Source: Cyrtodaria siliqua
Taxonomy: Eukaryota; Mollusca; Bivalvia; Adapedonta; Hiatellidae
NCBI GenBank assembly: GCA_037043455.1
Contig: JAWPHD010001268.1
Span: 1 to 64,000 of the forward strand
Length of the DNA stretch: 64,000 bases
Direction of reading: 5' to 3'
In this document: positions 34,685 through 46,132 of the stretch, piece by piece
How the letters are laid out: each line of letters begins with the position of its first letter
Numbering within the stretch: the first letter of the stretch is position 1
The notes under the pieces: model-generated
Told to the model about the DNA's origin: nothing
The model's input: the letters and a program-made list of their open reading frames with translations, nothing else
The model's database searches: none
Made by a program: the position numbers and the translations under genes

Positions 34685-34830
34685 TGACATCATCAAAATA
34701 AATTGACCAATCAGTGATCAATAAAATAAAACACCTCCACATTCTGGTAGGGGGTAAACTCGGTGTTTATCGTTGGTGCTCAACTGCCTTTAGCCCTTTA
34801 TAAAACTAGTTTATAGTGATAATTATATTA
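34685..34830 (+). mobile_element. Partial copy of the 8145-8510 repeat
   Basis: ATCATCAAAATAAATTGACC, AATCAGTGATCA, ACATTCTGGTAGGGGGTAAA and TTATAGTGATAATTATATT align in order with the copy at 8145-8510. The 3' third is missing. Confidence 0.7.
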
Positions 34831-35194
34831 AAAGCTTTATTTTTTGTGTACATCTATGTATCTTCTTTCGGTGTTGTCTGATTTTAAAACACCAATATGG
34901 ATACATTTAATTTAAATCGTGGTCTAATGTTTTCATTTTTCATATAGAGTTTGAGGATGAAGTCAGAGTAAACCCCTTTATTTTCACCTACTGAATATCT
35001 CAACCTACCGGAAGTTGACCAGATGTGAAAGTTATGAATAGTATGTGTGCATGAATAGGAATAAATATACATGTGTTACCTGAGAGTGGACAATCTTTGT
35101 GAATATACGCTGCTTTGACATGTATTATGATCTCATAATTACATGATAATATAAATACTTCCAGACTATTTGTTTTATATCATTTTGATATATT

Positions 35195-35249
35195 AAAGCC
35201 AAATAAAAAATACCTGTGTTTCCGGTGGTCGAAAAAGGGGCCGACCCTA

Positions 35250-35296
<47 letters not shown>

Positions 35297-35799
35297 GTTC
35301 TGAACAATGATTTATCACATAGTCGCGTAGCTTACTTACATCATGGAAGTGAAACAACACCTTTCTATATTTTCTGTGGTATGCAAATTATTACCAAATT
35401 AATATACAGTGAAAGAGGAAAATATTTAGGTATTAAGCCATATGATTTGCCTGGAATGTCATGTTACATTCAAGGTTTAACGTTTTCCTTTCAGGTAAAC
35501 AATGCGATGCTAATTAACTATTAAACTAATTAGTAAAATGCATGTTAAACAAAGGTCTTCTGGTTTAAAGTGTCCTATTATTTGTAACAGGAATGGGTAA
35601 TTTAACTGGGGTGCGGCGGTCTTATATCGTTGTTAACTGACAACATCACAGAGAAACTTTCAGTAGTATCATAAACTTGTATGGGGTTAATATGAGATGA
35701 ATAGAACCTGACAATATCTTGGTAAAAAAAAGAAAGGAAAATGCCTACCAACCAACCCTATTTTTTTTAGAGCTTGCAATAGGAAACACACCTATTTTT
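35195..35799. mobile_element. TIR element with TGTGTTTCC ends (copy 1)
   Basis: Left ACCTGTGTTTCCGGTGG and right GGAAACACACCT form the inverted ends. After the left end comes GGGGCCGACC(C/A)TAAAACTTTTT, as in the copies at 48405 and 54701. A T-run of about 36 bases lies at 35255-35291. Before the right end is CTACC(A/T)ACC(A/T)ACCCTATTTTTT. The right end directly abuts the hairpin of the next element at 35800. Confidence 0.75.
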
Positions 35800-36385
35800 A
35801 GCTCTACTGATCAAAGATCAGCAGAGCTTATGCCATGGTGCGGTGTCCGTCGTCCGTCTGACCGTCCTTAAAGCTTTTTTTGTAGTGACTACTCCTCTGA
35901 AACTACTAGATGGATTTTCATTAAACTTTACAGAAATGTTGCCCAGGATGTCTAGTTGATCCTAGCAAAAATTTGTGTTGATGTGAAATCCAAGTTGGCC
36001 GCCAAAGCTAAAAATAGATTTAAAAAAGAAAAGAAACTTTGTCGCGACTACTCCTTGAAAACTATAATGATATTGCTATGGGACTGTTCCAGAAATGATC
36101 AGCATGACATGATGTTGATCCTGGTCGAAAATCGTTTTGATTCGACGTTAAACATAGAGTTATATAGTAAAACATTGTAGCAAATACTCCTCTGAAACTA
36201 CTTGACGCATTTCATGAAACTTCACAGGAATGTAGCACTTGATGTCTAATTGATACTAGCAAAATTTCAGAAATTCAAGATGGCCAACACGGCTAAAAAA
36301 ACAAGTTTGTAGCGGCTACTTCTTGAAAACTATAAATGATATTGATATGGGACATTTTCTAAAATAATCATTGACCCCTTGTTTT
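35800..36385 (+). mobile_element. Hairpin-ended array element, 295-bp unit
   Basis: 5' hairpin AGCTCTACTGATC, AAA, GATCAGCAGAGCT (35800-35828). The stem tip (GATC) differs from the 633 and 51324 hairpins (GGCC), and both strands of the stem changed together. A GTCCGTCGTCCGTCTGACCG leader and two units follow, starting with ACTCCTCTGAAACTAC at 35891 and 36186. It ends TTGACCCCTTGTTTT at about 36385. No ORF with family support. Confidence 0.75.
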
Positions 36386-36907
36386 ATTTTTGCCTAATTT
36401 AATTTTTTTATCTATATTTTGAATAAGTTATCCAGACTGGCTGCATATATCATTGTATATATCATCGATAAACTTATGGTAAACACTAAGTCGGATATAG
36501 TCGACACAGGAAAACTATCTAGGCATGTACATGTAATTCATATGTTTTACATATGTAACACACATAATTGTATTAGCACAAAGGAAAATGTTAGAAACTG
36601 TTATGAATGGTGGCTCCACATATGTATTCCACATACATATTTCATATGAAGTAACAAGCGTAATACATATGACAATACATTTTACTAAATAAAATTGAAA
36701 CTTTGACAGATTATTGAACCATTTTCTACAATATTCTACAAAACATATTTGAATACTATGTATTTTGTGTACTATAGTTTAATATGAAACACATATGTGT
36801 ACATTTCATATTTGACACAACGTATACTTTTAACGTGAATAATATATGTGTTACATATGTGACAAATATGTTTCATTTACATATTTGAAAACATGTAAAT
36901 AACATGA

Positions 36908-37226
36908 TTTATCACATAACTTGCAGTGTGGGAGTGGAATAACACCATTCTATATTTTCGATATACTACTAGTTATATAAGTATGCAAATAAGCCTAGTA
37001 TGCACTGTAAAAAAGTCGATACTGACAATGATCCAATTCCCACTATGTCGGTTTCGCGTGTTAAAGCGACAGGCAAAATGCAATAAAAGTCGATATGTGA
37101 GTTATGTGATAAATAGAATATAACATTCGTTCTCATTCTTGAATTTATTAAACTCGTTAGCAAAAACGATTTTGCCAACTCGTTTAATAAATTCAATAAT
37201 GAATGAGTTACTCATGTAAGATCCTC
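36908..37226 (+). mobile_element. Repeat with internal hairpin, inverse copy at 56901-57263
   Basis: Shares with the minus strand of 56901-57263: TTATCACATAACTT and AGTGTG, AATAACACCATTCTATATTTTCGATATACTA, TATGCAAATAAGCCTAGTATGC, AATGCA(A/G)TAAAAGTCGATATGTGAG, and the end TACTCATGTAAGATCCTC. Near the 3' end, GAATTTATTAAACTCGTTAGC faces GCCAACTCGTTTAATAAATTC, a hairpin with a stem of about 20 bp conserved in both copies. Short ORFs overlap but none is conserved. Confidence 0.82.
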
Positions 37227-38041
37227 TATGTACGACTGAAAGTAACATGCGAATAATAAGAAAGCAACACATATCAGGCATGCAGAACAATATTTTTCCT
37301 GTGTATGAAGAGAAATCTTCCTCATTAGGCCAAGAAAAAAAATAGAAATGTTTTAGGTTTCCTGCTAAAAAAAAAAGTTTTATTTTATTTTTTATTTTTC
37401 TACACGAAGGTAGAAGTTACAACCAGAAAACATAATTCTAAACTCTGGTTTTGAGTTCATTAAGGATGTATATATTAATATGTATAATTTAAAATTGCTC
37501 CAAAATGGACTTTGAACTCATCGCATGAAGATGGGAAAGAAACGTCGCAGAGCAGAACAAACATGCTTGTTTCAGTACATAAAAGTACACACAGCTCTCT
37601 ATGTTGCTATTCTAAAACTGGAAGTATAAATATGTTAAACAAGTGGATTGAAGCACATTAATTTTATTCAACATAAAAATCATTTGTATTAAAAACAAAT
37701 AATACATGATATAATTTCCTGATCAGTTCATAAGTTCTCTGATATTAAACATATTAAAAAACACATCAAATATAAATTTCCATAAAATCAGAATTTCACT
37801 CAGGACCACGACGGAGTGGCATAGAATGCTATTTTTAATAGAGGAACATATGAGACAAGAAAGCAGAAAATCATCAACATTGTAAAGCATACAATGAAAT
37901 TAAATTTTATTTTTTTTACTTTTAATATTTTAATTTTACAAACATTCGTCATTGTCCACATGCTCGTCATTGTCCACATGCTCGACTGATATAAAGTTAC
38001 TTCTGATCGTATATGTTTTGTCTTTATAATGTAAACGTTTA
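37227..38041. other. Intergenic, nothing identified
   Basis: AT-rich with A- and T-runs (about 37360-37400). A short direct repeat CATTGTCCACATGCTCGTCATTGTCCACATGCTC lies at about 37949-37983. No exon recognised. Confidence 0.4.
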
Positions 38042-38054
38042 TCAAGATAAACAA

Positions 38055-38444
38055 ATCCCGTTTGGTCACGGGGCAAAGAATAGGGCCACTGCAGATCCCT
38101 TTGGAGGGGTAGGCAGAGGGGTAGAATCCCCCCAAATTCATGTTCATTTTATCATTTTTTGTTCATGTTCATTAAAGGTCTTCATCATGATCCCTGCATT
38201 GTTTCAGGTGCTATCTCGCTCGCATCAAAAGAGCAGTGGCAGAAAAACAATAACGTGGCTCCAGCGTAAATGGAGTTTCTACGATAGAATTTGCAGCAAC
38301 TCTGCAGTTCAGGGTGAGAAGGTTCTAGGCCCATTTTCCATATTTTATCTCGATGTACATGGAAGATGAGCCTGGCATGTTCATGCCTGTTAGGCGCCAT
38401 ATAACCTTTTCATGTGTTGGTGTGCCTTAAAACCCCAATTCAAT
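38055..38444 (+). mobile_element. Retroposon family A, 5'-truncated copy with 13-bp TSD
   Basis: TCAAGATAAACAA occurs on both sides (38042-38054 and 38445-38457). The body has CCGTTTGGTCACGGGGCAAA, GGGCCACTGCAGATCCCTTT, CTCGCTCGCATCAAAAGAGC, GGAGTTTCTACGATAGAATT and GAGCCTGGCATGTTCATGCC, with the tail CCCCAATTCAAT. It starts about 20 bp inside the family start (GCCCCGTG at 47047), consistent with 5' truncation. No clear pol III A/B boxes and no ORF shared by all copies in a meaningful way. Confidence 0.95.
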
Positions 38445-38681
38445 TCAAGATAAACAAGACATGTATTGTTGAATATAGTGTCTTTGCATATTGAGGCATA
38501 ATCTGATGCTTTTTTTTATACAATGTCAGTGTTTGAAGGAATTGAGTTAAAAGTCTGATTGCGCTGTCATGCCTGATGATAATATAATCTGGCATATAAT
38601 TTGTAGTTTTCCACTCTGATTCTAATGGTCATGCAGTTTGCATGGTCATTCTGAAAGTGAGGAATGCAGCTGTCAATTAGT

Positions 38682-39812
38682 TGCTGTAACACAAGTGGGT
38701 CTCCGTCACAGTTGTAAGTTAGTCGCTGTAACACAAGTAGGTCTCCACCACAGTTGTCAGTTTGTAGTCGCTGTAACACAAGTGGGTCTCCGCCACAGTT
38801 GTCAGTTAGTCGCTGTAACACAAGTGGGTCTCCGCCACAGTTGTCAGTTTTTATTCGCTGTAACACAAGTGGGTCTCCGCCACAGTTGTCAGTTAGTCGC
38901 TGTAACACAAGTGGGTCTGTTGTCAGTTAGTCGCTGTAACACAAGTGGGTCTCTGCCGCAGTTGTCAGTTAGTCGCTGTAACACAAGTGGGTTTCCGCCA
39001 CAGTTGTCAGTTTATAGTTGCTATAACACATGTGGGTCTCCGCCACAGTTGTCAGTTTATAGTCGCTGTAACACAAGTGGGTCTCCACCACAGTTGTCAG
39101 TTTATAGTCCCTATAACACAAGTGGGTCTCCGCCACAGTTGTCAGTCAGTCGCTGTAACACAAGTGGGTCTCCGCCACAGTTGTCAGTTTATAGTTGCTG
39201 TAACACAAGTGGGTCTCTGCCACAGTTGTCAGGTTATAGTCGCTATAACACAAGTGGGTCTCCGCCACAGTTGTCAGTTTATAGTCGCTGTAACACAATT
39301 GGGTCTCCACCACAGTTGTCAGTTTATAGTCGCTGTAAGACAAGTGGGTCTCCGCCACAGTTGTCAGTTTATAGTTGCTGTAACACAAGTGGGTCTTCGC
39401 CACAGTTGTCAGTTTATACTCGCTGTAACACAAGTGGGTCTCCGCCACAGTTGTCAGTTTATAGTCGCTGTAACACAAGTGTGTCTCCACCACAGTTGTC
39501 AGTTTATAGTCGCTGTAACACAATTGGGTCTCCGCCACAGTTGTCAGTTTATAGTCGCTGTAACACAAGTGGGTCTCCGCCACCGTTGTCAGTTAGTCGC
39601 TGTAACACAAGTGGGTCCCCGCCACAGTTGTCAGTTTATAGTCGCTGTAACACAATTGGGTCTCTACCACCGTTGTCATTTAGTCGCTGTAACACAAGTG
39701 GGTCTCCGCCACAGTTGTCAGTTTATAGTCGCTGTAACACAATTGGGTCTCTGCCACCGTTGTCAGTTAGTCGCTGTAACACAAGTGGGTCTCTGCCACA
39801 GTTGTCAGTTAG
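38682..39812. repeat. 42/45-bp minisatellite, 26 units
   Basis: The unit is (ATA)GTCGCTGTAACACAAGTGGG plus TCTCCGCCACAGTTGTCAGTTT. There are 26 occurrences of the CGCTGTAACACAA-type core, spaced mostly by 45 bp (with ATA) or 42 bp (without). The last four units form a two-unit higher-order repeat of 87 bp that alternates ACAATTGGG and ACAAGTGGG variants. One unit (about 38915) has an 8-bp deletion. Because the period is a multiple of three, long frames stay open on both strands; see the rejected items. Three more units follow the insertion at 39813-40534. Confidence 0.97.
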
Positions 39813-40534
39813 GTGTGTGTGTGTGTAGTTCTAAGGTTTTAAGTCCGTCCGCCAACTAAAACGCTCGGTAACCCGGGTCGCTATGGGCACAATAGAGTCT
39901 GGACTGATCTAGTGGAGTGCGTTGGTTATGTTGTGTTGCAGTGGTTGTCGTATAAGCCAAATGACACTTAAGTTACTGAAGAGAGACAAACCAATTCAGT
40001 AATACTAATATATGACCACGATACGCGAATAAAGTGTTCATACTAGTAGTGGCGTATAGGGCTGGCAAGGCGGCCCCTATACAAACACCATGAGTGTCAC
40101 CAGGCTGTATACGTGTGTGTATGTAGGTGGTTGTCGCTTTCGCTCTGTGTAGTTTTCGCTGCGGCGGTGAGTGGTCTGGACTGGTCTGGCATGGTCGTCT
40201 GCTGCTGGCGTGGTAGTATACATCCTCTACGGTGTCTTGCAACCTCTACGAAGTAGTGACGGTCTTGTTTAGGGCCACACCCAATCATAGTATGACCCCT
40301 GCGCCGCACACACCGCCCGATGTCTGTGTCACCCTTAAGTCTTCTGTGGCTTGTGAAAAACCACGGTCGAATGCAGGCTTCGCTTCAACATGCTGACCGG
40401 GATTATGGTTGCGTCCCGGTCTAGTTTTAGCTTCAGCCCGCGGACCTTTTCAGACTTCAGGGATCTGGAGACATCAGATGATGTGTGCTGTGATGGGACA
40501 CGCAGGAGACAGCTTCACATTCAGTCAACCGATA
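39813..40534 (-). mobile_element. CTTAGAA retroposon inserted in the minisatellite
   Basis: The array stops at GTTGTCAGTTAG (39812) and resumes with the next expected base at TCGCTGTAACAC (40535). The 722 bp between is an insertion with no loss of array sequence. On the minus strand it ends CGGACGGACTTAAAACCTTAGAACT followed by an AC-repeat tail, like the fragment at 28552. Its upstream part (TCACCGCCGCAGCGAAAACT, AGAGCGAAAGCGACAACCAC) matches the plus-strand copy at 45150-45200. No target duplication is discernible. Base composition is more GC-rich than the flanks. Confidence 0.85.
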
Positions 40535-40660
40535 TCGCTGTAACACAAGTGGGTCTCCACCACAGTTGTCAGTCAGTAGCTGTAACACAAGTGGGACTCC
40601 GCCACAGTTGTCAGTTTATAGTCGCTGTAACACAAGTGGGTCTCCGCCACAGTTGTCCAT
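40535..40660. repeat. Minisatellite continuation, 3 units
   Basis: Three further 42/45-bp units (TCGCTGTAACACAAGTGGGTC and so on) continue the array at 38682-39812 after the insertion. They end at CACAGTTGTCCATATTGC. Confidence 0.95.
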
Positions 40661-40878
40661 ATTGCATAATATATATGATTTCGTATGCGGGCTCCTTTGT
40701 CGGCCAGTTCTGGATGCCAAGTATTTCCAATATTTTTTCTAGCTCCTGAAGATATCCTTTTAATTCCCTGTGTGACGGGTTTTGTAGCATGCCACCGTTC
40801 ATTGCAGTTTTTAACATTTTCCTTAGTGCTAATTGTTTGATTTACAGAGAGATTTCTATCATGTGAATGAATGTTTAC

Positions 40879-40966
40879 ATTTATTCCTTGTCTTTCAAAC
40901 TGTTGGTTTATTTATTCCTTGTCTTTCAAACTGTTAGTTTATTTATTCCTTGTCTTTCAAACTGTT
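40879..40966. repeat. 31-bp tandem repeat, 3 copies
   Basis: CCTTGTCTTTCAAACTGTT begins at 40886, 40917 and 40948 with TATTTATT spacers. The last copy supplies the target site of the retroposon inserted at 40967. Confidence 0.92.
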
Positions 40967-41379
40967 TGAGCCCCGTGTTCTTCCCGGGGGCCCCCGTTTG
41001 GTCACGGGGCAAAGAATAGGGCCACTGCAGATCCCTTTGGAGGGGTAGGCAGAGGGGTAGAATCCCCCCAAATTCATGTTCATTTTATCATTTTTTGTTC
41101 ATGTTCATTAAAGGTCTTCATCATGATCCCTGCATTGTTTCAGGTGCTATCTCGCTCGCATCAAAAGAGCAGTGGCAGAAAAACAATAAAGTGGCTCCAG
41201 CGTAAATGGAGTTTCTACGATAGAATTTGCAGCAACTCTGCAGTTCAGGGTGAGAAGGTTCTAGGCCAATTTTCCATATTTTATCTCGATGTACATGGAA
41301 GATGAGCCTGGCATGTTCATGCCTGTTAGGCGCCATTTAACCTTTTCATGTGTTGGTGCGCCTTAAAACCCCAATTCAA
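40967..41379 (+). mobile_element. Retroposon family A, full-length copy with 11-bp TSD
   Basis: Flanked by TTCAAACTGTT at 40956-40966 and 41380-41390. It begins TGAGCCCCGTGTTCTTCCCG, then GGGGGCCCCCGTTTGGTCAC, and ends CCTTAAAACCCCAATTCAA. Close in sequence to the copy at 38055. Confidence 0.96.
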
Positions 41380-41399
41380 TTCAAACTGTTGGTACATTC

Positions 41400-42539
41400 T
41401 TTTACACCATATTTTCTCATGTCTGTGTTGATGGGTCATCTGTTTTGTTTATATGCTGGATGTCTATCACTTTATGAGAATAATGTCCAAAGAGCTACAT
41501 GATCTGTGTGATAACTGTTTTTATGGCACTGATGTCGTGCATCAGTCATAACTGAAATACCACTTTCATCCTTTTGCTTCGACATTTGCACTTCGACAAA
41601 AAGTGCAAAGTGAACGGATTCCTTTGTCAGCACAGATATAACTGCTGCAAAAGTGGTGGATGTTTGAGTCAGAAAATATTCTGTTAAAATTCCTATGTCT
41701 GCAAAATCTCTCATAAACGATTTCATAGACCTGCATACACTGGATTGAGTCCAATTTATCCAGTTTATCTGCTGAATAATAATTTACCCATGAATACTTG
41801 CGCATACAGGAACGTTTTTTGCGCATGAATTGATCAAATTAATGAAAACGTAATATACATATGGTTGTTAATATATTTGTTTTTGAGAATAGTACATAGG
41901 TATTAAAGTTAGATGGATCATTTAAAGATGTTATGAGAGACAATTCTTTGTTTTTTATAGCGATGTCTGTTTAGCTTTAATAATACTGTATATGTTTTTA
42001 TCACGGCTTTATTAATACCAGCATTAAAACGCCATCGAATCCTACTGTACCGGACGTTTTTTCAGGCGCTTCTCTACCTATAGCTCTAGGAAGAGTAGCT
42101 AATTGTTTACTTATTTCTGGAAGACTTGCTAACTGCTTAGTTAAAGGGGTTGATGCACTATTTTCAAACAAAGTTTATTTTAAAGGGCTCTGAAAAATTT
42201 GAAAAAAGCTGAAAAAATTATCAAAATGCCATAAAAAATAAAGGAGATATGACCTATTGAAAATTTGCAAAGAAACATAAATGGAGGCGGCCATCTTTGA
42301 ACGAATCAACTGTTCTGATTGATCTTGTATTTTCCGTGACGTCAATTTTACACTATAACAAAGGGTAACTCTGTTTAAATCAAACAGATATAGGTTGTCT
42401 GAGTTGCCTCTCTTTGGTTAAAATATATCATCACGATATGTTTTAACTGCGTCTGCTGAAGTGTGATAAAAATATGACCTTATAAGTGTTTGTTTTTTTA
42501 ATATTTATGCCCCGCTTCCCAAATTTGCTTCAAGAATGG
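41400..42539. other. Intergenic, nothing identified
   Basis: No exon or repeat boundary defined. 42160-42480 contains phrases such as AAAGGGCTCTGAAAAATTTG and GGAGATATGACCTATTGAAA that look like generic repeat flank, but no second copy is present in this window. Confidence 0.4.
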
Positions 42540-43703
42540 CTGCTGGCACTACAAACTCGAAATTTGGCAAGAATTTTTGTGTCATGGTCTAGTTATGCAC
42601 CTCCTCTTTTGGGTAGATTCGCTTAAGAAATGTGGTTGCCATGGTAACAAAACATATAAAAACAATGTTGGTCGGTCGGTCCATCCCGAAATCTGCAAGA
42701 ACGTCTGGCACTACAAACTCGAAACTTGGCAGGAATGTTTGTGTCATGGTCTAGTTGTGCACCTTCCCTTTTGGGTAGTTTCGCTTAAGAAATGTGGTTG
42801 CCATGGTAACAAAACATGTAAAAAAACACACTAAAAATCGCCTGTCTTCGCGATAACTCAAGAACAGCTTGAACTACAAACTCGAAACTCGACAGGAATG
42901 TTTGTGTTGTGGTCTAGTTATGCAACCCACTTTTGGGTAGATTCGCGTAAGAAATGTGGTTGCCATGGTAACAAAACTTGTAAAAAAATCACTAAAAATC
43001 GCTCGTCTTTGCGATAACTCAAGAACAGCTGGCACTACAAACCCGAAACTCAGCAGGAATAATTATCTCACGGTCAAGTAGTGCACCTCCCATTTTGGGT
43101 AGATTTGCTTAAGAAATGTGGTTGCCATGGTAACAAAACTTGTAAAAAATCACTAAAAATTGCTTGTCTTCGTGATAACTCAAGAACAATTTGCACTACA
43201 AATGCCAAACTTGGCAAGAATATTGTCTCATGGTGTAGTTGTGCACCCTCCCTTTTGGGTAGATTCGCATAAGAAATGTGGTCGCCATGGTAACAAACTT
43301 GTAAAAAAAAAAACACACTAAAATTGGCTTATTTTTTTAAACTTTTTTTTTCTTTGGAAACCTTGGTTTGGTTCAATTTTTTAAATAATTTTTTTTTGAT
43401 ATATACATTTATTTTTATTTGAACTTTTTGAATTTTCTTTATTTTTTTATATATTTTTTGTAATTTTTTTTATTTTTATTTTTATTTTTTTGCCCCTTTG
43501 TTGGATCAGTTTTTCATAGAGTTATAGGGAAGAACTTCAAAAATCTTCTCTGAAACTACAAGAGATAAAGGTTTAATTTTATTTAATATCAGCTTTTGGA
43601 TCCTCCACCAGGTTTGTTCAAATGGTGAACCTGAGGTCAAATTTTGACTCTGCCCCGGGGGTAGCCAGTAGAGTGATACAGGCCCCCTTGGGCCTCTTGT
43701 TTT
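42540..43703 (+). mobile_element. Array element with 161-bp monomers of a different sequence and complete 3' flank
   Basis: Five units: (G/C)TCATGGTCTAGTTATGCACC-type landmarks at 42581, 42743, 42906, 43067 and 43227 (spacings 162, 163, 161, 160). Each also has CGCTTAAGAAATGTGGTTGC and CATGGTAACAAAAC. After a T-rich spacer, the 3' flank begins CCCTTTGTTGGATCAGTTTT and continues GAAACTACAAGAGATAAAGG to GATACAGGCCCCCTTGGGCC and TCTTGTT. That flank is nearly the same as at 52150-52539, although the monomers are unrelated. No 5' hairpin found. Confidence 0.88.
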
Positions 43704-44929
43704 TAATATACAAGTATGTTGTGATGTTTTTATATTTAAACCTATATAAAAATATTAATTTATAATTATTTTTTAAATTACCTCCATTTATTGAATGAAT
43801 ATTAAGATTAAATTTGATTCTAATTAAAAAAAAATACATTTATGATTTATTTTCACTCTTTAAACACAAACTATTAATACTTTTGACATATGGGATACAT
43901 TATTTTGATGAAGAATATGCAAATTAAGCAACCCATGTGAAAGCTAAAGGTAAAATACCTACATATATATAAGGATAACTGCCATGAGAAGGCACTTCAA
44001 GACTGATTGGGACCGACTATCCCAGTCAGTGCTGATGACCAAGATCGGTGTCGTTTCCGTTATCCCGCCTGCCATGGAACATCGCCAGGAACAACCATCG
44101 AGGTGAAGAATTTAGCTGAGCGTCGGCAGTCTGCATGTGGAATCCCCCGAATGTTTGGTGTGGTGTATGTGGGCTCAGTGTTTCCGCGAGAGCGCATTTC
44201 TTGCGTTTTCGACGCACTAAAATTATCGGTGACGCGACATAAATCAGCTTGTGCGTTTTTCGTGACGCAATGAAATTGACTAGGCTAGCAATGAAATACC
44301 CGTCAAATTATCGTCGTAACACTTTCTCGAAAAGCTTCAAATGTAAGGAATCACGACTGAACTTATTTCTATTTACATCTTGGTCTTTATTTAGACAGAA
44401 AAAACTAATACCTGTACTTCCGTGTTATTGTCATTGTCATTGTCATATCGGTCATATTACATCTTATAATTTCATTTCAATATAATTTATTATGCTAATC
44501 AGAATTGGAAAATCTTGGTCTATTTTTAGAACAGGTTAAACTAATGTCTGTACTTTCCGCGTTATTGTCGTCATCATATCGATTGCGTTTATAATGTGGA
44601 TCTGAGTAGGTAAACGCTTATATAAAACACTAGCAAATAAAAACGCGTAGATGATCATGATACGGCCGCTAAATGGCAGACAAACCCAAAATGAAACATT
44701 ACGCCGGTTAACTTCCTTTTTTTGCTGACCAATCCACCGAAGATGTCTAATCAACTAATAATACATGTCTATCTGACATCAGTCATGGTCTATTCATCAA
44801 AATGCATGTCCAAAAAATATGACCCCTATATTTACAAAATGACCCCCAGTTTATTCTATAGGGGGTCAACGATGACCCCTAAAAAATTGAGACCTGCAGA
44901 AACACTGTGGGCTATGTAAATATGGAATG
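43704..44929. other. Intergenic, nothing firm
   Basis: AT-rich. 44007-44270 is locally GC-rich with overlapping ORFs on both strands but no domain. TGACCCC words cluster at 44818-44880 (ATATGACCCCTATA, AATGACCCCCAG, TAGGGGGTCAACGATGACCCC). No gene supported. Confidence 0.4.
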
Positions 44930-45347
44930 TGTGGTCGACGACTCAGCAGCTTAACGGATCCAACGTGGGGAAACCTGGCGAGGTACATGGAGCAACACAG
45001 TCAGCAACCTGCGTGCCTATAGAACTTAAGGCCTCCGGGGACGCAGGTTGCAAAGGCAGGTGGCCCAAAGACAGGACCCGGCCCAGTAGCAGATGTAGAG
45101 CAGCACCACCTAGCGGATGTAGGACCAGCACCACTCCAGACAACACTTCACCGCCGCAGCGACAACAACATAGAGCGAGAGCGACAACCATCAACATATC
45201 AACAATAGAATCGACGCAGACACCACATCACACAGATACAACCGACACACCACATCGATAAAAAGACCAAACATAATGCCGATTCTTCCCGGGGGCTCAT
45301 ATGGTAGAGGGACTCTAATCCTTAGAACATCAATCAATCAATCAATG
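44930..45347 (+). mobile_element. CTTAGAA retroposon with ATCA-repeat tail
   Basis: The GC-rich body (GGGGACGCAGGTTGCAAAGG, TTCACCGCCGCAGCGACAAC, AGAGCGAGAGCGACAACCAT) matches the minus strand of the 39813-40534 insertion. The 3' end reads CTCTAATCCTTAGAAC, then ATCAATCAATCAATCAATG. The 110-codon ORF over it is rich in Thr, Arg, Pro and Ser and shares only the PQR..HRA(R/K)ATT stretch with the other copy, so it is not taken as a gene. Confidence 0.75.
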
Positions 45348-46130
45348 ATACACTTTATATATGAGAAAACTCACTAAAAATTGCTTGGCTTTCATAACTC
45401 AAAAACAGCTGGCACTCAAAATTTGGCAGTAATGTTTGTGTTATGGTTGTTGAAGTGGGGTGCATATATGTTTTACAAACACATCTCTTCTGTTTTCAAT
45501 GTTCAGTGCTAAACGTCTGTTAATTAGTATAACATGTGTAGAACATTTGCAGTTTTTAAATGAGAATGACCGAAACTGGGCTTGGACGGAAAATGACCCG
45601 TAACCAGCACTGGAATATATCGGATTTTTTCCAGGTATTTTGGGAAAAAGGACTCTTGTAAATTTGGGAAATTTCTATCGTAAAAATGACCAAATTGGAA
45701 ATTTGTTTCAATCGAAAAAATGGCCAATTGAGAATTCTTTACGTCAACATTTTGTAAGTTAGAGTGAGGTAAAAGCCTATAAGGTATAATTAGGAACTAA
45801 CATACCACTTATATTGATTAGTATGTAACATGAGGGATGAATGAGTACAACATACATATCTAAAAAAAAAGGAAGACTATTTTGCACTGGGAACAGGTCC
45901 GTTTTGCGGCCCCATGGGACACTTAGAAAAAGCCTTTATATGCAGTTAAATGTTTAGAATTAAGTTGTTACCTAATAGCAAACAGATAGGATACATCCTA
46001 TCCAGACCAATTTAGTAGCCAAAATAGCACAGTTAGTCACGTGACAGCTTTACTTGCCTACTTATAAATCCAGCCATCAAGAGACATTTTTTTACAACAG
46101 ATGTGCACCGTTTCTAAACCTACTGACGAT
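45348..46130. other. Intergenic, mostly anonymous
   Basis: 45370-45450 contains AAAATTGCTTGGCTTTCATA, CTCAAAAACAGCTGGCACT and TTTGGCAGTAATGTTTGTGTT, a lone monomer of the array at 42540. The rest shows no recognisable feature. Confidence 0.45.
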
Positions 46131-46132
46131 GA

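Noticed and set aside
38638..39859. Long ORFs (396, 304 and 145 codons) over the 42/45-bp array as a repeat protein
   Set aside because: Two plus-strand frames and one minus-strand frame are open together, the unit is a multiple of three, and an 8-bp deletion shifts one ORF into the other open frame. That is expected without selection. No start context, exon border or known motif.
38682..40660. CRISPR-like array
   Set aside because: There are no unique spacers; whole units repeat. The genome is an animal's.
44929..45261. 110-codon Thr/Arg/Pro-rich ORF as a gene
   Set aside because: It lies wholly in a retroposon copy, and its counterpart at 39973-40309 (minus) conserves only one short stretch of nucleotides rather than a reading frame.
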